A stretch of DNA of 64,000 bases from Candidatus Scalindua sediminis (GCA_008636105.1 VSDH01000004.1:16122-80121), one strand, 5' to 3'. Shown: positions 7,348-16,771, numbered from the stretch's first letter. Notes: a model not told the origin generated them from the sequence alone. Translations and numbers: made by a program.

Positions 7348-8622
7348 ATGACAAATACCTGCGTTATAGGGTTGCAGTGGGGTGACGAAGGCAAAGGTAA
7401 GATTATAGATATCTTGGCAAGGGATTATGACATTATCGTTAGATATCAGGGCGGGGGAAATGCAGGACATACTCTAGTTATAAATGATGAGAAGTATGTA
7501 TTTCACTTGATACCATCTGGGATTTTGCATCCGGGTAAAAAATGTGTTATTGGAAATGGGATTGTGCTTGATCCGGGGTTGTTTTTGGATGAGGTTGCAG
7601 AACTATCAAAAAGAAACGTTAATGTAAATGGGAATTTATTTATAAGTGACCGTGCACATGTTGTTTTTCCTTATCATAAGAAATTGGATTTACTCATTGA
7701 AAAGCAAAAGGGAGATTTGATGATCGGTACAACTGGCCGAGGTATTGGGCCATGTTATACTGATAAAATGGCACGAAACGGTATTCGAATCACCGAATTA
7801 TATCATAAAGAACATTTTAAAATGAAACTCGAAAAAACTATAGAAGAAAAAAATAGGTTGTTCGTTAATTTGTATGATGCAGAACCAATTTCGTGGAAAG
7901 AAGTTTATGAAGAATACAGTGCCTATGCAGATAAGATAAGTCCTTTTGTATGTGATACGATAGAATTAATGGCAAAGGCTATTAGTGATAATAAGAGGAT
8001 CCTATTCGAGGGAGCGCAGGGTACATTGTTAGATGTAGACTTTGGGACGTACCCTTATACAACTTCGTCTAATGCCGCAGCATGTGGTGCCTCGTCGGGA
8101 GTAGGTATTTCTCCCAAACAGATTCATAATGTATTAGGGATAATGAAGGCGTATATAACCAGGGTTGGTAGTGGCCCGTTTCCAACAGAGGTTGTTGGGA
8201 AGCTGGGAGACCATATTCGCGAAAAAGGCGGAGAATTCGGTGCGACAACGGGCAGGCCTAGGAGGTGCGGCTGGTTTGATGTCGTAGCGGCGCAACATTC
8301 TGTAAAGATTAATGACGTGGATACCGCTGTAATGACAAAGCTTGATGTGCTTGACGACCAGGAAACTGTGAAAATATGTACAGGCTATAAGAGTGGCAAG
8401 AAGATTTATCATAGTTTCCCTGCAGATTTAGATGCACTGGATGTTTGTGAGCCAATTTATGAGGAGGTTCCTGGATGGATGGAAGATACATCAAAAGTAA
8501 GGAATAGAGACGATCTTCCTAAAAATGCCATAAATTACATTCAAACAATTGAAAGACATCTGAGACTAAAAATAGAAATGATTTCCGTTGGTCCTGAACG
8601 TTTACAGGTTGTCAGAACTTAA
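7348..8622 (+). CDS. purA: Adenylosuccinate synthetase
   Basis: 424 aa, the normal length. The N-terminal GLQWGDEGKGK loop binds GTP; GGGNAGHT, TGRGIGPCY, EGAQGTLLD and TGRPRRCGWFD are the other family blocks. It joins IMP and aspartate using GTP, the first committed step to AMP. A consensus promoter lies upstream; uppS begins 2 nt after the stop. Together with guaB at 41.2 kb, both branches from IMP are present in the window. Confidence 0.98.
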   Translation: MTNTCVIGLQWGDEGKGKIIDILARDYDIIVRYQGGGNAGHTLVINDEKYVFHLIPSGILHPGKKCVIGNGIVLDPGLFLDEVAELSKRNVNVNGNLFISDRAHVVFPYHKKLDLLIEKQKGDLMIGTTGRGIGPCYTDKMARNGIRITELYHKEHFKMKLEKTIEEKNRLFVNLYDAEPISWKEVYEEYSAYADKISPFVCDTIELMAKAISDNKRILFEGAQGTLLDVDFGTYPYTTSSNAAACGASSGVGISPKQIHNVLGIMKAYITRVGSGPFPTEVVGKLGDHIREKGGEFGATTGRPRRCGWFDVVAAQHSVKINDVDTAVMTKLDVLDDQETVKICTGYKSGKKIYHSFPADLDALDVCEPIYEEVPGWMEDTSKVRNRDDLPKNAINYIQTIERHLRLKIEMISVGPERLQVVRT

Positions 8623-8624
8623 TT

Positions 8625-9341
8625 ATGGTCAAAAGAAGAAGGCTGCCAAATCATATTGCAATTATAATGGATGGTAATGGTCGTTGGGCAAGGAGAAGAG
8701 GTTTTATAAGGCTAAGGGGTCATGAGGAGGGTATTAAATCTGTAAGAGAAATAACAACCGAGTGTGCGAAAATGCATATAGGCCAATTGACATTATATGC
8801 GTTCTCAAATGAGAATTGGAAACGTTCAAAGACAGAAGTAAAGTTTCTGATGAGAATGTTGAAAAGGTACTTAATCGAAGAAAGAAAGACCATAGAAGAT
8901 AATAATATCATACTTAAAGCAGTTGGAAGAATCGAGGCTTTGCCTGAAGATGTTCAAAGGGAATTATTTATTAGCATTGAGGAAAGCAAGAATAATACGG
9001 GAATGATCTTGTGTCTTGCGCTTAATTATGGGGGAAGGACTGAAATAGCAGATGCTGCGAAAAAGCTGGCAGAGGACGTAAAAAGAAGAAAGCTTGATCT
9101 TAAGGACATAAATGAAGATACTTTTAAGAGCTATATGTATATGGCAGAAATGTCTGATCCTGATTTGCTTATCAGAACAGGCGGGGAAATGCGTGTGAGC
9201 AATTTTTTACTTTGGGAAATATCTTATGCTGAACTATGGTTTACGCATGTATACTGGCCTGAATTTAGGAAAAAACACCTAGAGGAGGCCTTAGGAGATT
9301 ATGCTAAGAGAGAAAGAAGGTTTGGCGGATTAATAGAATGA
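8625..9341 (+). CDS. uppS: Undecaprenyl diphosphate synthase
   Basis: 238 aa cis-prenyltransferase. The N-terminal IIMDGNGRWARRRG block holds the catalytic Asp; YAFSNENWKR and DLLIRTGGEMRVSNFLLW complete the signature, although the last block has GGEM where SGEQ is common. It makes the C55 lipid carrier for peptidoglycan and other surface polymers. It lies 2 nt after purA and overlaps cdsA by 4 nt (ATGA), so it is translationally coupled to the phospholipid gene. Confidence 0.96.
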   Translation: MVKRRRLPNHIAIIMDGNGRWARRRGFIRLRGHEEGIKSVREITTECAKMHIGQLTLYAFSNENWKRSKTEVKFLMRMLKRYLIEERKTIEDNNIILKAVGRIEALPEDVQRELFISIEESKNNTGMILCLALNYGGRTEIADAAKKLAEDVKRRKLDLKDINEDTFKSYMYMAEMSDPDLLIRTGGEMRVSNFLLWEISYAELWFTHVYWPEFRKKHLEEALGDYAKRERRFGGLIE

Positions 9342-10168
9342 CCGGACTCAAGAAGAGGATTTTTTTTGGTACAGCCATATTTGTGGCATTCTTTTGCATA
9401 ATCTTTTTTGATTACATCTATGATTCGGATATAAGTCTTGGCCTTTTAGGGATTTTTATAGGTGGAATTGGTTTACTGGAATTTTATAATCTAGCAGAGA
9501 AAAAAGGCTTCGAACCATTTAAGGTATCAGGAATTATTAGCGGTGTAATTGTTTTTATAGGATTATGGTTATCTGCTTATGAAGAAGGTATAAATCAAAT
9601 ATATCCCTGTATATTTGTTCTTATAGTCTTATGGTTATTTGGTGTTCAGGCTCTAAAAAAAGACCCTGAAGGAGCGATTAAAAATGTTTCTATTACAATT
9701 TTTGGCATAATTTATACGTTTTTTTTTCTTTCCTTCATAATGCCAATGCGTCATATGCTCAACGGGTTTGGTATAATACTTTTGGTATTGTTAGTTACTA
9801 AAGGTGGGGATATAGGGGCATATCTCTTTGGTAGCAAGTATGGTAAACATAAGTTGTCATCAGTTAGTCCGAATAAGACCATTGAAGGTGCACTATTCGG
9901 TTTATTTTGTAGCTTGATAATAGCGATAGGAATAAATATTATACCGGGAATCAGGATTTTGCCTTTTTACTTAATTATACCTTTCGGATTGTTAATTGGT
10001 GTTTCAGGTATGTTTGGAGATTTAATAGAATCTGTAATAAAAAGGGATGTGGGTATTAAAGATTCTAGTGGTGTTATTCCCGCTTTTGGTGGTATGCTGG
10101 ATATATTGGACTCATTACTCATAAGCATACCAGTCGCCTATTATTTTTTTGTGATAATAGGGTATTGA
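9338..10168 (+). CDS. cdsA: Phosphatidate cytidylyltransferase (CDP-diacylglycerol synthase)
   Basis: 276 aa with about eight hydrophobic helices and the C-terminal CdsA signature, here SVIKRDVGIKDSSGVIP followed by GGMLDILDS (the usual HGG...DRLD is partly replaced: FGG and DILD). NKTIEGALFG lies upstream of it as in the family. It condenses CTP and phosphatidic acid to CDP-diacylglycerol in the inner membrane, the precursor of all phospholipids. It overlaps the uppS stop codon; the uppS-cdsA order is widespread in bacteria. Confidence 0.93.
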   Translation: MTGLKKRIFFGTAIFVAFFCIIFFDYIYDSDISLGLLGIFIGGIGLLEFYNLAEKKGFEPFKVSGIISGVIVFIGLWLSAYEEGINQIYPCIFVLIVLWLFGVQALKKDPEGAIKNVSITIFGIIYTFFFLSFIMPMRHMLNGFGIILLVLLVTKGGDIGAYLFGSKYGKHKLSSVSPNKTIEGALFGLFCSLIIAIGINIIPGIRILPFYLIIPFGLLIGVSGMFGDLIESVIKRDVGIKDSSGVIPAFGGMLDILDSLLISIPVAYYFFVIIGY

Positions 10169-10343
10169 CTTAATATTGCGTGAATTGCCATCGCCTACGT
10201 GCACAGTAAATGCAAAACCTTGCTGGATATTATCGTTCAGATGGGCAGGTAGCTTCTATGTTGTACAGGCAGTGCAGTTACAATCTATGGCTACCTAAAA
10301 CTTTAAAAATTCAAAAGTAATTTTGTTAAATTAGCTTTATAAT

Positions 10344-11303
10344 ATGAAAATGGTATCAGGAGACAGCAAAATTGTTGAGAAGAAAATACAGTTAGAAAGC
10401 GATGGAGAGGCTTTTATTTTATTTGGCAGTCACGACAAAAATCTCAAGATTTTAAGGAAGATCTTTGGTGTTAAGATTGTTGCAAGAAATGGAGTATTAA
10501 AATTTGAAGGTGAGATAGATCAGGTTAAAAAGTTAACTGATGTTGTAAATAATTTGATAAAAATAATAAGGATATCTGGGAAGCTGGACGAAAAAGATGT
10601 TGATATCGTTATTGAGAATGTAAAGAGGGGGATAGATCATATACAACCCGAACAGACAATAGAGGTGTTTATAAAAGGGCAACCGGTCAGGCCCAAGACC
10701 GAGGGGCAGGCCAGATACGTTGATGCTATAAGAAATAACGATTTAGTTTTTTGTATAGGCCCCGCCGGAACGGGAAAGACATATTTGGCAGTTGCTTTAG
10801 CCCTTTCCACACTGAAGAGCGGTTCTCTTAGGAAGATTGTCCTCGCTCGTCCGGCAGTAGAGGCAGGAGAAAAATTAGGCTTTTTGCCAGGTGATATTCA
10901 GGCAAAGGTAAATCCATATTTACGACCTCTGTATGATGCCTTAACCGACATGATTGAGATTGGGCAGGTAAAAAAATACATTGAAAATGATTTAATAGAA
11001 ATACTTCCTCTGGCATTTATGAGAGGCAGGACACTGGACGATTCTTTTATAATACTTGATGAAGCTCAAAACTGTACTGTAAAGCAAATGAAGACATTTT
11101 TGACACGTTTTGGAATAAGGACCAAGGTTGTTGTTACCGGTGATATAACGCAAGTTGATTTGTCACCGGGAGAGATATCTGGTCTTATAGATGTTCAAGA
11201 AAGATTGAAGAATGTTCACAGAATTGATTTTATCTACCTCACCCGCAGGGATATCGTACGCCACAGACTTGTCCAGGACATCGTTGATGCATACGAAACT
11301 TGA
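10344..11303 (+). CDS. phoH: PhoH-like ATPase
   Basis: 319 aa. Walker A GPAGTGKT at about 138-145 and Walker B DEAQN (about 238) in a single P-loop domain, preceded by a ~100-residue N-terminal region. It is the PhoH/YbeZ-type ATPase that is usually encoded next to ybeY, as here. Its role is thought to be in RNA metabolism together with YbeY. No clear ribosome-binding site precedes the ATG at 10344, and TATAAT directly abuts it (10338-10343), so the true start could be the ATG at 10350. Confidence 0.95.
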   Translation: MKMVSGDSKIVEKKIQLESDGEAFILFGSHDKNLKILRKIFGVKIVARNGVLKFEGEIDQVKKLTDVVNNLIKIIRISGKLDEKDVDIVIENVKRGIDHIQPEQTIEVFIKGQPVRPKTEGQARYVDAIRNNDLVFCIGPAGTGKTYLAVALALSTLKSGSLRKIVLARPAVEAGEKLGFLPGDIQAKVNPYLRPLYDALTDMIEIGQVKKYIENDLIEILPLAFMRGRTLDDSFIILDEAQNCTVKQMKTFLTRFGIRTKVVVTGDITQVDLSPGEISGLIDVQERLKNVHRIDFIYLTRRDIVRHRLVQDIVDAYET

Positions 11304-11352
11304 TTCATTTATTGTTAGGGTAAAAAAGTCCAGGTGAAGATTCCAGGACATC

Positions 11353-11796
11353 ATGGTAGAAATAGCGAATTTACAAAAACATTATGAGATTAATAAGAGT
11401 AAGATTAGAAAAGTAGTTAAGGTAGTGTTGAATAAAGAAGTAAAGAGTGCAAAACTGAGCATTGCCTTTGTTGACAATGAAGAGATCAAGAGGTTAAACG
11501 AGCGTTTTCTGGGCTCTAATGAAGTTACGGATGTGATAGCGTTTCCATTAAACAATAAGGAAGACATTTTGAGTGGAGAAATTGTCATTTCAGTAGAAAC
11601 GGCAGTAGAAGTGGCGAATAGGAAAAAGTCAAATGTTGAAGGTGAAATAATCTTATACCTTGTACATGGTATATTGCACTTGTTGGGGCATAATGATAAA
11701 AATAAAAAAAATGCTAAAATCATGCATGAAAAAGAATCGGAAATTCTTGCTTTTTTAGGTTATAATGTGCCAGAAGTAGAAGATGAGTTTTTGTAA
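11353..11796 (+). CDS. ybeY: Endoribonuclease YbeY
   Basis: 147 aa metal-dependent RNase of the UPF0054 family, needed for 16S rRNA maturation and ribosome quality control in other bacteria. The metal site is HGILHLLGHND: the first two histidines are in place, but the third ligand position (H-x3-H-x5-H) is Asp rather than His. Asp can bind zinc and I recall such variants elsewhere. It is 49 nt after phoH and overlaps recO by 14 nt. Confidence 0.93.
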   Translation: MVEIANLQKHYEINKSKIRKVVKVVLNKEVKSAKLSIAFVDNEEIKRLNERFLGSNEVTDVIAFPLNNKEDILSGEIVISVETAVEVANRKKSNVEGEIILYLVHGILHLLGHNDKNKKNAKIMHEKESEILAFLGYNVPEVEDEFL

Positions 11797-12517
11797 AACA
11801 CCTGCTGTTACTTTGAAAAGAAGTGATTATAGAGATTCGAGTCAGATAATAACCTTCTATACACGTGACTATGGGAAGATTCAGACACTGGCTAAAGGAT
11901 TAAAGCGTTCTGTTAAGGGTGTAAGTGGCGGTATAGATTTGTTAACGTATAATAATATCGTATTTATTCACAGGGAACGCTCTAGTCTGAATATCTTAAC
12001 AGAGTGGGTATTGCAAGACAATTTTCACTCACTGAGGGATAATTTAAAGAAATCTCATTCAGCCTTTTATATTCTTGAGTTGATTAGAGAATTTACAGAA
12101 GAAAACGATAAAAACGAACCTCTTTTTGATCTTTTCATAAATACTTTATCTGAAATTGCAAGTAGAGGAGATTCTACTGTAAGTATTTTGGCATTTGAGA
12201 TACAGATGCTTGCATTGCTTGGACACCTGCCTGAAATGAAACACTGCGTTACCTGTAAGGCAAATTTGAATTCAAAAAGGTTTGCTTTTTTTAGTGCATT
12301 GGAATGTGGTTTGTTTTGTTCACATTGTGGGAAAGACATTAAAGAGCGAGTAAAAATATCAGGAGGCACTATAGCTACTATAAACTATTTAGCAAGCAAG
12401 ACAAGGAAGGAACGTCTAGCAATACAGCAGTCTCTTCAAATCGAAATTAGAAATTTACTCAGATATTATATCTCTTTTTTGCTAAGCAAAGAACTTAAGA
12501 TGTGGAAATATTTATGA
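11783..12517 (+). CDS. recO: DNA repair protein RecO
   Basis: 244 aa. The N-terminal OB fold is visible as AVTLKRSDYRDSSQIITFYT and GKIQTLAKGLKR; the C-terminal helical domain carries a zinc site, CVTCKAN then LFCSHCG. RecO loads RecA on SSB-coated DNA with RecR. It overlaps both the ybeY end and the next gene's start (ATGA at 12514), so the three are translationally coupled. Confidence 0.93.
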   Translation: MSFCKTPAVTLKRSDYRDSSQIITFYTRDYGKIQTLAKGLKRSVKGVSGGIDLLTYNNIVFIHRERSSLNILTEWVLQDNFHSLRDNLKKSHSAFYILELIREFTEENDKNEPLFDLFINTLSEIASRGDSTVSILAFEIQMLALLGHLPEMKHCVTCKANLNSKRFAFFSALECGLFCSHCGKDIKERVKISGGTIATINYLASKTRKERLAIQQSLQIEIRNLLRYYISFLLSKELKMWKYL

Positions 12518-13437
12518 AAAGGCAACTGTTTATATTTTTTATCCTTATTACTTTCTTATTTCCTGGTGCAAAAGTCTCACTTGCGAAGTTGGTGTGGAGC
12601 AAAGAAACAGGTTGGACCAATCCGGATCTACTGCCCAAAGAAACAGCCGATCAAAAGTTCAGGTATGCTATCACATTAATGGTAAATAAGGAGTATATAA
12701 GTGCTATAGGGATGTTTAAAGGTATTATTGAAGGCAATCCTGAGTCTGAGCTTGCAGAAGAATCACAGATAAATATAGGTAGGGCGTATTATATGGTAGG
12801 TGATTATAAGAATGCCTTCAGAGCATATGAGCGATTAATTGAACGAGATCCTGGTACGCGAAAGCTGAAAGAGGTATTAGAAAAAGAGTTCCAGGTTGGA
12901 ATTACCCAGATGAAAGTTGATGAGAAGGGAGCTATTAAGGTATTTGAAAAGATTATTGAACGAAATCCACTCGGGTTTATAGCTGCTGATGCACAGGTAA
13001 AAATTGCGGATTCTTATTACCAATTGCGCCGATTTGAAGAGGCACAGGATTCTTACCTTCGTGTTATGGAAAATTATCCTAACAGCGAATGGGTGCCGTA
13101 TGCTCAATTCAGAATACCGTATTGCAAAATGAGCAATATTCGTATTCAAGAAAGAAATTATGAGCTACTTGCTCAATCTCGCCGAGGTTTTGAAGAGTAT
13201 ATTGCTAACAATCCGCAAGGGACCCTGGTTCCTACCACAAAAAAGATAATTGCGGAAATAGATATTGCTATGGCAGAGAGAGATTATGAAGTAGGTGAGT
13301 TTTATTTACGTAGAAAAAGACCAGATGCAGGGGCTATTTATTTTGAATCCGTGATAAAAGAGTATCCAAATACAGAATGGGCAGCTAAGGCAAAAGGAAA
13401 ACTAGAAATGCTCAGGAAAGTGGGAGCGGTAAAGTAA
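12514..13437 (+). CDS. Exported TPR protein (BamD/YbgF-like)
   Basis: 307 aa from the ATG at 12514 that overlaps the recO stop; an in-frame codon at 12502 is less likely. A signal peptide (hydrophobic core about 5-18) is followed by several tetratricopeptide-type repeats of the outer-membrane assembly type (for example GRAYYMVGDYKNAFRAYERLI and ADSYYQLRRFEEAQDSYLRV). The repeat spacing and the FY-rich pattern are like BamD and CpoB/YbgF. No lipobox Cys is evident, so BamD identity is unproven. It lies directly before an LptE-like lipoprotein gene, which fits an envelope-assembly role. Confidence 0.82.
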   Translation: MKRQLFIFFILITFLFPGAKVSLAKLVWSKETGWTNPDLLPKETADQKFRYAITLMVNKEYISAIGMFKGIIEGNPESELAEESQINIGRAYYMVGDYKNAFRAYERLIERDPGTRKLKEVLEKEFQVGITQMKVDEKGAIKVFEKIIERNPLGFIAADAQVKIADSYYQLRRFEEAQDSYLRVMENYPNSEWVPYAQFRIPYCKMSNIRIQERNYELLAQSRRGFEEYIANNPQGTLVPTTKKIIAEIDIAMAERDYEVGEFYLRRKRPDAGAIYFESVIKEYPNTEWAAKAKGKLEMLRKVGAVK

Positions 13438-13448
13438 CTGTTTGAAAT

Positions 13449-13952
13449 ATGGATTTTAAAACACTATTAAAACTAATTATGGGATTCGTACTGGTGGTTG
13501 CTTTGATGTGCGGGTGTGGATATTCAACCAGATCGTTAATTAATCGTGATATTAGCAGTATACATATTCCTATCTTTGAGAATGATACCTTTAGGAGAGG
13601 TATTGAATTTGACCTTACAAAAGCAGTGAAAGATGAGATTATGTCTAAAACAAACCTGAGAATTGCAAGTAAAGATAATGCGGACACTATTTTACATGGT
13701 ACTGTAAAAGAGTTTAAAGAAGGAATAATCACACATGGTTTTAGAGATAGCATTGTTGAAGCCCGGGTGACTTTATTTGTTGATATAACATTGGTAGACA
13801 GAAGAACTGGTAGGACGTTAATAGACAAGGGGGGCATAAATCAGGCAATCGAATATATTGTAAGACGTGGTGAAACCCTGGAATCTGCATCTGATGAGGG
13901 GGTTGTTGATCTGGCAGAAACAATAGTGAATCTTCTGGCAGAGAAGTGGTAA
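13449..13952 (+). CDS. lptE: LptE-like lipopolysaccharide-assembly lipoprotein
   Basis: 167 aa with a lipoprotein signal ending MCGCGY (Cys 23 as the likely lipidated residue). The pattern GYSTRS, then IPIFEN, then a helix ending in a degenerate TVKEF strand and a final helix is that of bacterial LptE-type proteins, which plug the LptD channel in the outer membrane. 11 nt after the TPR gene and 7 nt before folP. Overall similarity to E. coli LptE is low, so the call rests on architecture and context. Confidence 0.75.
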   Translation: MDFKTLLKLIMGFVLVVALMCGCGYSTRSLINRDISSIHIPIFENDTFRRGIEFDLTKAVKDEIMSKTNLRIASKDNADTILHGTVKEFKEGIITHGFRDSIVEARVTLFVDITLVDRRTGRTLIDKGGINQAIEYIVRRGETLESASDEGVVDLAETIVNLLAEKW

Positions 13953-13959
13953 AGGGTTT

Positions 13960-14880
13960 TTGATTATAAAACATAATAAAGGTTGTTTAGAAGTAGGTGA
14001 AAGAACATTGGTTATGGGTATCTTGAATGTGACTCCAGATTCTTTCTGCGATGGAGGGAAGTATGATGACTTAGAAAGTGCTCTTAACCATGCAAGGAAA
14101 ATGATTGAGGACGGCGCTGATATAATCGATGTTGGAGGCGAATCTACCAGGCCGGGCTCAAGTCATGTTACTGCTGATGAAGAATTGCGGCGTGTTATAC
14201 CCGTTATTAAAGAATTGAGCAGGGAAACAGATAAACCTATATCCATTGATACATATAAAGCTGAGGTTGCTGATAAGGCGATTGAAGCTGGTGCACAAAT
14301 TGTTAACGACATAAGTGGTTTGCAGGCTGATAACGAAATGGTTAGAGTTGTTGCAGCAAATAACACTCCTATAATTATCATGCACATCAAAGGTCAACCA
14401 CATGATTTTCCGAAGGATCCGATATACGACGACTTGATCTCAGAGATTATTCTATTCTTCAAAAAGAAAATTGATTTTGCCGTTAAATCGGGAATTGCAG
14501 AGAATAATATAATAATTGACCCGGGAATAGGATTTGGGAAGACACCCCTGCATAATCTCGAGATTCTAAAGCGATTAAGTGAATTAAAATGTCTGAATCG
14601 CCCGGTTATGATTGGTACTTCACGCAAATCTTTTATTAGTAGTATGCTAAGACTTTCAGAACCAGCCCGACTGCGCCCCCACAGCTTGCTAGCGCAAGCT
14701 AGCAGTGGGGGTCGTTCTGGCGGGGAGGAAGGTCTTTCTAAAGATAATTCACAACTTGTTGGGACATTGGTGACGTTAGTCATTGCTATAATGAAGGGTG
14801 TAAATATTGTCAGAGTACATGATGTTAAAGAGGCTGTTCAAGTAACTAAGATGTGTAGGGCAATTGAATCGACTAATTGA
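13960..14880 (+). CDS. folP: Dihydropteroate synthase with a translated hairpin-repeat insert
   Basis: 306 aa (family about 270-285). It begins at TTG 13960 so that the usual residues precede MGILNVTPDSF; DIIDVGGESTRPGS, NDISG, DPGIGFGKT and GTSRKSFI are the substrate-binding blocks. It joins para-aminobenzoate to the pterin diphosphate in folate synthesis; folE, the first pterin step, is at 18.9 kb. Just after SRKSFISSML, where other FolP proteins have a short loop, there is an extra stretch of about 25 residues (PARLRPHSLLAQASSGG onward) encoded by a hairpin-forming repeat (14660-14732). The frame stays open to the normal C-terminus. Confidence 0.94.
   Translation: MIIKHNKGCLEVGERTLVMGILNVTPDSFCDGGKYDDLESALNHARKMIEDGADIIDVGGESTRPGSSHVTADEELRRVIPVIKELSRETDKPISIDTYKAEVADKAIEAGAQIVNDISGLQADNEMVRVVAANNTPIIIMHIKGQPHDFPKDPIYDDLISEIILFFKKKIDFAVKSGIAENNIIIDPGIGFGKTPLHNLEILKRLSELKCLNRPVMIGTSRKSFISSMLRLSEPARLRPHSLLAQASSGGRSGGEEGLSKDNSQLVGTLVTLVIAIMKGVNIVRVHDVKEAVQVTKMCRAIESTN
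14660..14732 (+). repeat. In-frame hairpin repeat inserted in folP
   Basis: Nested inverted repeats: CCCCCAC (14676-14682) pairs with GTGGGGG (14705-14711), and inside them AGCTTGC (14683-14689) pairs with GCAAGCT (14694-14700). The outer CCAG and CTGG also pair. Closely similar hairpins (CCCCCA...AGCTT...GCAAG...TGGGGG) form the core of the intergenic elements at 18627-18833, 22421-22578 and 57666-57890 and of the repeat at 54.03 kb. Confidence 0.9.
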
Positions 14881-14925
14881 CATTGAAATACGTAGCCGTA
14901 ATTATGATATGGAGCATTTAGGCTT

Positions 14926-15735
14926 ATGAATAGTTTTTTTGGATTCCTTGAGAATCTACACGGCTGGGTGTTAGTAAAGTCGTGCGTAGAAATATTCATA
15001 ATATTTGTTTTACTATACACGATACTGAGGATAATGCATGGAACTCGTGGGACTGGTATACTCAGGGGTTTAGCTTTTACACTGGTTATAATTTCTATAG
15101 TAACATTGTTCTTCATAAAAAAATTAGAACTCTATGCTGTTGACTGGATTGTTACCGAATTTTTACCGGTTTTTATTATTCCAATAGTAATTTTGTTTCA
15201 ACCAGAATTTAGACGCGCACTTGTTAGATTGGGACATAGGCCTTTTTTACGAATGTTTTTTAGGTCAGAGGTACAGGTGGCTGAAGAGGTTGTAAAGGCT
15301 GTTTCAACCCTGTCTAAAAGTAAGGTAGGAGGTTTGATTGCAATTGAACGTGGAGATGGTTTAGATAATTATATAGAAAGTGGCATAAGGATTAATTCAG
15401 ATGTTTCAAGTGACCTTATAAGTACGATTTTTTGGCCAGGTACACCACTTCATGATGGGGCAGTTATTATTCAAGAACAGAAAATTGCGGCTGCGGGTTG
15501 CCTGTTTCCATTAACAGAGAATATTAGCATAGCAAAAACATATGGGACACGCCACAGGGCAGGCATTGGTATTACAGAAGAAACAGATGCTATCTCAATA
15601 ATTATTTCGGAGGAGACGGGACGCGTTTCGATTTCTGTTGGAGGTCAATTAAAGGATGATATTACTCAAGAAGAACTAAAAAGAGCATTAGAGGAGTTGA
15701 CAACTGAAACAGTCATGAGTACACGGGGTAGTTAA
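14926..15735 (+). CDS. cdaA: Membrane diadenylate cyclase CdaA
   Basis: 269 aa. Three N-terminal membrane helices (within residues 10-85) anchor a DAC domain with the catalytic DGA (about 178) and RHR (about 207-209) motifs. It makes cyclic di-AMP from two ATP. The next gene, 3 nt downstream, is its usual regulator partner CdaR (YbbR), which confirms the CdaA-type assignment. The glmM that completes this operon in Firmicutes is not here. Confidence 0.95.
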   Translation: MNSFFGFLENLHGWVLVKSCVEIFIIFVLLYTILRIMHGTRGTGILRGLAFTLVIISIVTLFFIKKLELYAVDWIVTEFLPVFIIPIVILFQPEFRRALVRLGHRPFLRMFFRSEVQVAEEVVKAVSTLSKSKVGGLIAIERGDGLDNYIESGIRINSDVSSDLISTIFWPGTPLHDGAVIIQEQKIAAAGCLFPLTENISIAKTYGTRHRAGIGITEETDAISIIISEETGRVSISVGGQLKDDITQEELKRALEELTTETVMSTRGS

Positions 15736-15738
15736 ACT

Positions 15739-16737
15739 TTGCTGAGAACATTTTTTTTTGGTAATTTAAAAGTAAAATTTATGGCCTTGATAATGGCAAT
15801 TGTTCTCTGGCTTTATGCTATTAATAAGTATACGGGTGAGATTGAGGAAGATATCCAGTTAGCAATTAATACCTCTCCTGGCTTAACAATATTAGATACT
15901 AGTACTAATGTGGTAACTGTCAGTTTAAGTGGTCCTCGGAACATAATTGATCGGGTGTCTGATATGATAAAAGATAATAAAATTAAAGCAAGGTATGACT
16001 TTCCAGATATGAGTGATATCCAGAATGACGAATTTGCGAAAACCATCAGATTATCCAGGAGAAACTTTAATTTCCCACAAGAGATACGATTAGATTCGAT
16101 AGTTCCTAACGAGATTGACGTTATATTGGGGAGATTGGCAAATAGATATCTTGAAGTACAAATAGAAAAAAAGGGCATTCCTGCGCTTGGATACGAAATA
16201 ACTAACGAATATTTTTATCCCCACGAAGTTCTTGTGACAGGTCCGACAAATGTTCTCAAAGAAGCTGAAATGATTAATACAAAACCAATAGATATAAATG
16301 GGTTAACGAGTGGTCAAAGTAGAACTTTTCCATGGACTGTAGGTTTAGAGCAAAGTATATCTTTTTTAAGGGATGACAAATATGTTTCTGTACCCATTAA
16401 TTGTGAAGAAAAGGTAAACGTATGGTTTCAGATTTCCGAGCAACAAGATATTAAAAAATTTGAGAAAATTAAAGTTAATGTGCTTCATCCTATTAATTAT
16501 GATTTTAAGGTGAAATTAAAAGACGAATACATAGACTTAAGTTTGAAAGGGCCGAAATTAATGCTTGATAGGTTAAATTCAAAAGATATTACGGCATTTA
16601 TCGACGTCAGTTCTCTGACCCCTCCTGGACCGTATAAACAACCTGTTGATTGTACTATCCCTGAAGGGTTAGAAATAGAAGGGAATTCTCCAGAAGTTCA
16701 TGTAGACATAGTGGAGGCAACAACAGAAACGAGATAA
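15739..16737 (+). CDS. cdaR: YbbR-domain protein, CdaA regulator
   Basis: 332 aa from a TTG start 3 nt after cdaA. One N-terminal membrane helix (about residues 12-30, LIMAIVLWLYAIN) is followed by repeated YbbR domains; VSLSGPRNIIDRV, VLVTGPTNVLKEA and LSLKGPKLMLDRL mark three successive units. The extracytoplasmic YbbR part binds and modulates CdaA in characterised systems. Confidence 0.9.
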   Translation: MLRTFFFGNLKVKFMALIMAIVLWLYAINKYTGEIEEDIQLAINTSPGLTILDTSTNVVTVSLSGPRNIIDRVSDMIKDNKIKARYDFPDMSDIQNDEFAKTIRLSRRNFNFPQEIRLDSIVPNEIDVILGRLANRYLEVQIEKKGIPALGYEITNEYFYPHEVLVTGPTNVLKEAEMINTKPIDINGLTSGQSRTFPWTVGLEQSISFLRDDKYVSVPINCEEKVNVWFQISEQQDIKKFEKIKVNVLHPINYDFKVKLKDEYIDLSLKGPKLMLDRLNSKDITAFIDVSSLTPPGPYKQPVDCTIPEGLEIEGNSPEVHVDIVEATTETR

Positions 16738-16771
16738 AATTAATGGTAAATAATCTCTCTTGTGTAAAATT

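Noticed and set aside
10338-10343. TATAAT directly before phoH taken as a promoter for a leaderless mRNA
   Set aside because: No -35 box at a suitable distance; one hexamer in AT-rich DNA is weak evidence. Mentioned only under the gene.
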